Of a stretch of DNA of 64,000 nucleotides, positions 58,878 through 64,000 are shown piece after piece; the first letter of the stretch is position 1; each line of letters starts with the position of its first letter. The position numbers and the translations under genes were made by a program. This DNA comes from Chamaea fasciata (taxonomy: Eukaryota; Chordata; Aves; Passeriformes; Sylviidae): positions 36,106,914 to 36,170,913 of the forward strand of contig JARCOQ010000009.1 in assembly GCA_029207755.1 (NCBI GenBank). The letters are read 5' to 3'. The notes below the pieces were generated by a model. The model saw nothing but the letters and a program-made list of their open reading frames with translations. It was not told the DNA's origin and did not search any database.

Positions 58878-60756
58878 ATCCAAAACTACAGAATTGGCAG
58901 TAACAACAATTCAAAGCAACACACATTCTGATTTTTAAAAAGTTTGTGACATTGCAGGACTACTACTGTAGCAATCCACATCACTCACTAATCTCCTTGG
59001 GGCTATATGGGCACTGCATAAGATCTTCTTCAGGCTAGCTGTGCTAGCCGTTCTGAGAGAAAGTGGCATTGTTTAGCAAGACCGCCTTTTTCCAGACCTT
59101 TTGTGACTTTTTTTTTTTTTCTTTTTTCTTTTTTTTTTTTTTAAATTTCAGGCCATTTAAGCGCATAATTTAGCTAAATGCATCTTCCTTAGAGGGATCC
59201 TGCCTTTGAAAATGGAAGTGTGGGAGAAGAAAGCAGTCTATCCTTATGCAGAGGTGAAACAGGTGTTTCTCTTCCATGGCTCTGGGCAAGCCTGCACAGA
59301 CCTAAGGGTAAGGGCCTAGCCCAGTGTTTATGGCTGACCTGGTACACCCCTGATGCCCGCTTTGACTGTGAGCATGATAGTCACAGTAACAGGATGGAGT
59401 TTTGTCTTCTAATCCCAGGTGGGTAGAGCTCATCCTCAGGACCACGTAGGATGACCAACACATCCTTCATGACTCGTTCTCTGAGCTGGATGAGATCTGT
59501 ATGAAAGAGGCTGAAGATGCCGAGTGCAAAGAAATGGCAAGGTAAATCCCTGCTGCCGGCTGCGATGGGAGAGAAGTACCCATGCTGGCAATACCCTCGG
59601 GCTCTGTCTTCTGCTCTCTGGAACACTTTCTGCAGCTGCTGATGGAAGCAGCCTTCTCCTCTTGCCAGCCCAGAGCTTTAGCAATGCAATTGGAGACCTG
59701 GAGCTGAAGAGGAGATGAATGACAGTATCAAGTGAAGGATCATGCCCTATGTGGCTACTCTCTCCTTGCACAGCCTCTGAACTGAGGAGCTGCACCACAA
59801 ATGAAAGGATGGTGTTGGACAATTGTGCCAACAGCATCAAAGACACTGAAGGTAACGCGGGAGCCACATCCCTCTGGGAGTGGCCGAGCTTGGTTTGTCG
59901 CATGGCCCTTCACTCCCAAATCAACCTTGCCCCGAAGATGCATCCTTTTTCACAAGTCCCATTGGATCTTTAAATTCTGTAGTCATCATCTCTCTAGTAT
60001 TGCGAAGGCTGGCTCATTAAGTCAATTCCTAAGGCATCCAAGGAAACATTTGCTTACCACACTTCAGCCTATTAGTCGACATTTTGTACAGTCCCTAACA
60101 CTTGGTGGCCTACAGCTGCTAGTCTCGTTTCCTAAGTACTGCTTAGTTATACAAAGAATTCCATAGTCCTGCATTACCTGGGTTAGTTGGAACAGTTCAA
60201 GTTTTTGTCCTGCACCTATGGCTAAGCTTAACTAGCCAGAATAGCTAGGCATGCTCACACGAGCGACACCCAAGGTTTTCTGCCTCTCATGCTGGAGTGG
60301 CAGTCCTCACCTTCCCTTGGAGGCTTTCTCATAGCCCTCCTAACACTGGGGTTTCTGCTCTTTGTCTTGCACTGACACCTCATCCTTTTCTTGACCCTCA
60401 CCCTGCCTTAAGCCCATGTCCAGCATGAGCCTTGCCAGCCAAGGCTGTCTACCTTGCACCGGGTCTTAGCCATTTCAGTCTTCATCAATTCCCAAGACAT
60501 TCAAAAAACAGGAGAATTGTATTGATGCATTTCTCATGGAAGGAGGAGATGACTCCAGTACAACTTATGAATAGGGGTGGAGACTCCCTAACAGAAAAAC
60601 AATTTTACAACCTCTACTACTGACAGAACAGAAGTATGCATATGCAACAAACGGTCAAATGCACAAAAACTCCCCAACTTTCCAGATTTTCTTGGTACAC
60701 TTTCCTGTCTCAAACTCAGCTCTATGTTATTGCTTCATAGTTGTTCCTAAAGCATT

Positions 60757-61391
60757 TCAATAGGGTTCTGTATATTCCTCCAGGAGAGGCTGCAGCACCT
60801 GCACCATGACCTCCCCATCTGGACCGCAGAGGCGCAGGGCATACAAGATGCTGTTCTCTGCTCTCACTGCCAGCCACCGCTGGGACCCATAGATTGCCTC
60901 CAGCCTCTGGCACAGCCAGGGCAGCATAGGGTCAAGAACATGCTCTTCTTTTTGGAAAAGTTCTGCCCAGACCTTGGCAGCAGGCTACCCACAGCCTCTG
61001 CCCCTGCAGGCCCCTGCTCAGCTGGGGAAGGTGTCCCTTGCACAGGAACCGCTCCTGGGCGCTGGCAGCTGTTTCCATCCAGGAGGCCAAGAGATCTTTC
61101 TGCCTCTCTCTTGGTCTCTGGTGATTCTCCCTGGGGTGTGATGACACACTCGAGGTATTTTTGTGCCTGCAGAGAAAACCTGACAGACTCTATCAATCTT
61201 CTGCAGAGTGGGCACTCTGCTTTCTTCTCTGCCCAACGCAGCATGCAGCCCATGCAGAACTCATGGCCACAGGGTATGGCATAAGCAACACCCTCTTGCT
61301 CATCATGACAAATGGGGCAGCTGCACTCTGTCCCTATGGCTCTGTCTGTTCTCCGTGGCAATTCAGGGAGTCCTGAGAAGCTGCTCCCCAT
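60757..61391 (-). pseudogene. TOPORS-like: TOPORS-like RING-finger E3 ligase gene, frameshifted, copy 7, second ATG lost
   Basis: Open RING frame 60864-61391 with tail to 60757. The internal Met19 is Ile (plus-strand T at 61335), so if translation normally begins at MGTEC this copy has lost its start and must use the ATG at 61391. Further private changes are Arg-Glu to Gln-Ala in SLREQKYLE (near 61165) and Arg to Cys in the out-of-frame PWLRQ block (60911). All eight zinc ligands remain. Confidence 0.73.
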
Positions 61392-62058
61392 CACTGGCAC
61401 TACCAAAGAATCTCACACACTGCAACAAAATGGAGAAACCTTGGTCTCTTCCTGTCCCAAGGAGCAGATGAAAAAATGCCCAAGCCCCTGGACAAGGATA
61501 TCCTCCTGACTCCTCAAGCCCTAATGACCTTCTCACTACCACCCTGGGGAGACTCAGCCTTCAAGGTCTTACAGGCATGCTTGACAGGCTGTGACTTTCC
61601 TGAGAGCGTGGAAAGATGGTCTCGGGCAGCTGAAATCGTGTAGGGTTGAGACTCCTGTCTGTGAAAAACAGGTGTTGGGATTAAGTGGTTCAACAATTTG
61701 GAGGTCCTGAATTTTTAATTAAATCTCTGGAGGCTGGATTTTTCCTTTCTTTCTATCTTTTTTAAGTTCACTCTTGAATCAGAAAATGTTATTCATTGAA
61801 TGCAGTTTTTATAAGGGGGAGGTTCTCTTCCAAAGTGAACGCTGTGGGCAAAAATTTAATATGGCCTTAGCAGGCACTGGCGCACGTCAGCTGGGTATGC
61901 TGGTCAAGCATCACCTCTGCAGGTGATCTCTAGGGAAGAGTAGATGCGTGGCTTTGCTCCCCGCTGATGACTCTTAGGGGCTCTAAGAACCTATGCACCC
62001 TTGATGACCAGAGCTGCATAAGATATTGCAAGACACTTAAAGAGCAGAATTGCCTTAA

Positions 62059-63842
62059 ACACCAATCACAGAACCACAGAATCGACTAGGTTGGAAAAAA
62101 AACCATCTGAGACCATTGAGTCAAACCTATGACTCAACACCACCTTGTCAACCAGACCACAGCACTAAAAGCCATGTGCTATCTTTGCTTAAACACCTCC
62201 AGGTGACTCCACCGCCTCCCTGGGAAGCCTATTCCAATGCCCAAAATCACCCTTTCTGTGAAGAATCTTCTTCTCAATGTCCAGTCCCAACTTCCTGTGG
62301 TACAGCTTAAGACTTTGTCGGCTTCTCTTGCTGCTTGCCTGGGAGAAGAGACTGACCCCCACTGGGCTATACCCTCCTTTCGGGGACTTATAGAGGTTGG
62401 TACGCTCACCCCTGAGCCTTCTCTTCTCCAAGCTAAGCAACCCCAGCTCCCTCAGCTGCTCCTCATAAGACATGTGTCCCAGACCATTCACTATCCTTGT
62501 TGCCCTCCTCTGGACCCATTTGAGCATCTCAACGTCCTTCCTAAACTGAGGAGCCCAGAACTGGACGCAGCACTCAAGGTGCGGCCTCACCAGTGCTGAC
62601 TACGGGGGAAGAATGACCTCCCCGCTCCTGCTGGCCACACCATTCCTGATCCAGGCCAGGATGCCATTGGCCTTCTTGGCCACCAGAGCGCACCGCTGGC
62701 TCACGTTCAGCTGCTGTCTCCAGTACCCCCAGGTCCCTTTTCTGCCTGGGCACTGTCCAGCCACACCAATCCCAGCATGTGGTGCTGCAGGGGCTTGCTG
62801 TGATTCAAAGGCATGACCTGGCACTTGGACTTGTGAAACCTCCCATTGTTGGATTCAGCACACCTATCCAGCCTGTCCAGGTCCCTCTGCAGAGTCCTCC
62901 TACCCTCTAACAGAGCAGTGCTTGCTCCCAGCTTGGTGTCATCTGCAAGGTGATCCCCTTGTCCGGATCATCAGTGAAGATATTTAAACAAGACTGGTCC
63001 CAACACAGACCCCTGGGGGGCTGCACTAAGTGACTAGCCCCCATCTGGATGCAGGACCATTCACCTCCAGTCTCTGGGCCTGGCCATCCAGCCAGTTCTG
63101 AACACGGCTCCTGCCCAAGCTGTGGGCTACCAGCTTTTCCAGGAGTGCGCTACGGGAGATGGGGTAAGAGGCTTTGCTGAAGGCCAGGTATACAACATCC
63201 ACAGCCTTCTCGTCATCCACCTGGCGGGTCAGCTGGTAACAAAGGGAGATCAGGTTGGTAAAAGCACAACCTGCCCCTCCTAAATCCCTGCTGGCTGGGT
63301 CTGATCCCTCAGCTGTCCTGTAGGTGCTGCGTTATCGCACTTAAGATGATCTCTTGTTTAACCTTACTGAGTACCAAGGTCAGGCTGACAGGCCTGTAGT
63401 TTCCCATGTGCTCCTTATGGCCCTTCTTATGGATGAGCATCACGTTGGCCAGCCCAGTCGTCTTGTTACCCAGGACTGATGGTAAATGATGGAAAGCGTC
63501 TTGGTGACGTCTTCTGCCATCTCCTGCACCACCCTCGGATGAATCCTGTCTGGTCTCATCGACTTGTCAGCATCTAAGTGGCTCACATGGTCACTAACTA
63601 CTTTCACCTGGATAACAGGAGAGGCTGTTCTGTTCCCTGCTCCCCATCTACGAGTTCAGGAGGCCAGTTGCCTTGAGGACAACCCGTCTTTTTGTTGAAA
63701 ACTGAAGCAAAGAAGATGCTAGGGACCTCAGCCTTTTCCTCATCTTTGATAACTATATTCCCTCCCTTATGCAATAAAGATGAGAGGTTCTTGCCCCTCC
63801 AAGATGCATTAAGATTATTGAAAGGCTTTGCCCACTGTGACA
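62059..63842 (-). mobile_element. CR1 LINE fragment, long (unit 7)
   Basis: Same insertion. Three substitutions lie close together at 62770-62783, with further private changes at 62813, 63210, 63260 and 63484. It is the most divergent CR1 copy in the window. Confidence 0.94.
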
Positions 63843-64000
63843 AACTCTCCAAAGAAGCAACTGCTCATCGGCAGCAACTGAAGCTCCCCCTCCCTGAACA
63901 TGCCTCTGTGAAACTTGGGCTGTCAGTTAACCCACCCGAGAGGAATGTGAGGTAGGATTGGATGCGCTCTCAGACTAGCGGGAGGAAAACAGATACTGGA

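Larger units (their letters stand above)
56943..64000. repeat. Tandem unit 7 of ~9.49 kb array, cut by window end
   Basis: 7058 bp are visible, offset 56942. The unit runs off the right edge inside the stretch that follows the long CR1 fragment. It is the most divergent visible unit in the RING gene (start-Met change, R-to-Q and E-to-A changes near 61165) and in CR1 (three substitutions within 62770-62783). Confidence 0.97.

Noticed and set aside
1..64000. CRISPR array, prophage or bacterial operon
   Set aside because: The periodicity is 9.49 kb, not tens of bases. Genes are intron-containing and CR1 LINEs are present, so the DNA is vertebrate.

Overview
The window is vertebrate nuclear DNA, almost certainly avian. 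It carries CR1 retrotransposon fragments whose conceptual translation matches the CR1 reverse transcriptase, a five-exon acrosin-like serine protease with canonical GT-AG introns, and a RING-finger gene resembling the TOPORS-like E3 ligases common in bird genomes. There is no bacterial, plasmid or phage organisation.

The whole 64 kb is one head-to-tail tandem array of a ~9.49 kb unit, present about 6.7 times. The unit phase is set arbitrarily by the window edge. Units start at 1, 9494, 18987, 28466, 37959, 47450 and 56943, with lengths 9493, 9493, 9479, 9493, 9491, 9493 and 7058 (cut off). The units are nearly identical by eye, differing by a few substitutions per kb and a few small indels.

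Layout of one unit, in unit-1 coordinates: acrosin exons 4 to 1 at 6-1534 (minus strand); a short CR1 3' fragment at 1732-1935; an intergenic stretch with an interrupted poly-T tract and one unassigned ORF at 1936-3814; the TOPORS-like RING gene at 3815-4449 (minus); an empty stretch at 4450-5116; a long decayed CR1 fragment at 5117-6900 (minus); a unique stretch with a 37-nt perfect-stem hairpin and strand-biased purine/pyrimidine tracts at 6901-8767; and acrosin exon 5 at 8768-9094. Exon 5 belongs to the acrosin copy whose exons 1-4 lie in the next unit to the right. The window therefore holds six complete acrosin genes (copies 2-7) and one lacking exon 5 (copy 1).

The acrosin model splices cleanly to 334 residues, with signal peptide, R|VVGG activation site and complete His85/Asp135/Ser229 triad. 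In every copy the residue that normally selects Arg/Lys (Asp189 in chymotrypsin numbering) is Gly, so the enzyme is unlikely to be trypsin-like. Copy 4 has two coding lesions: catalytic Asp to Asn, and an in-frame 12-bp deletion removing Trp-Gly-Val-Gly of the substrate-binding segment. It looks like a pseudoenzyme made by the array. The RING gene keeps all eight zinc ligands, but in every copy its conserved C-terminal half is out of frame by one base.

Amplification of a sperm-protease gene with a RING E3 gene suggests an ampliconic, probably germline-expressed locus. That last step is inference.
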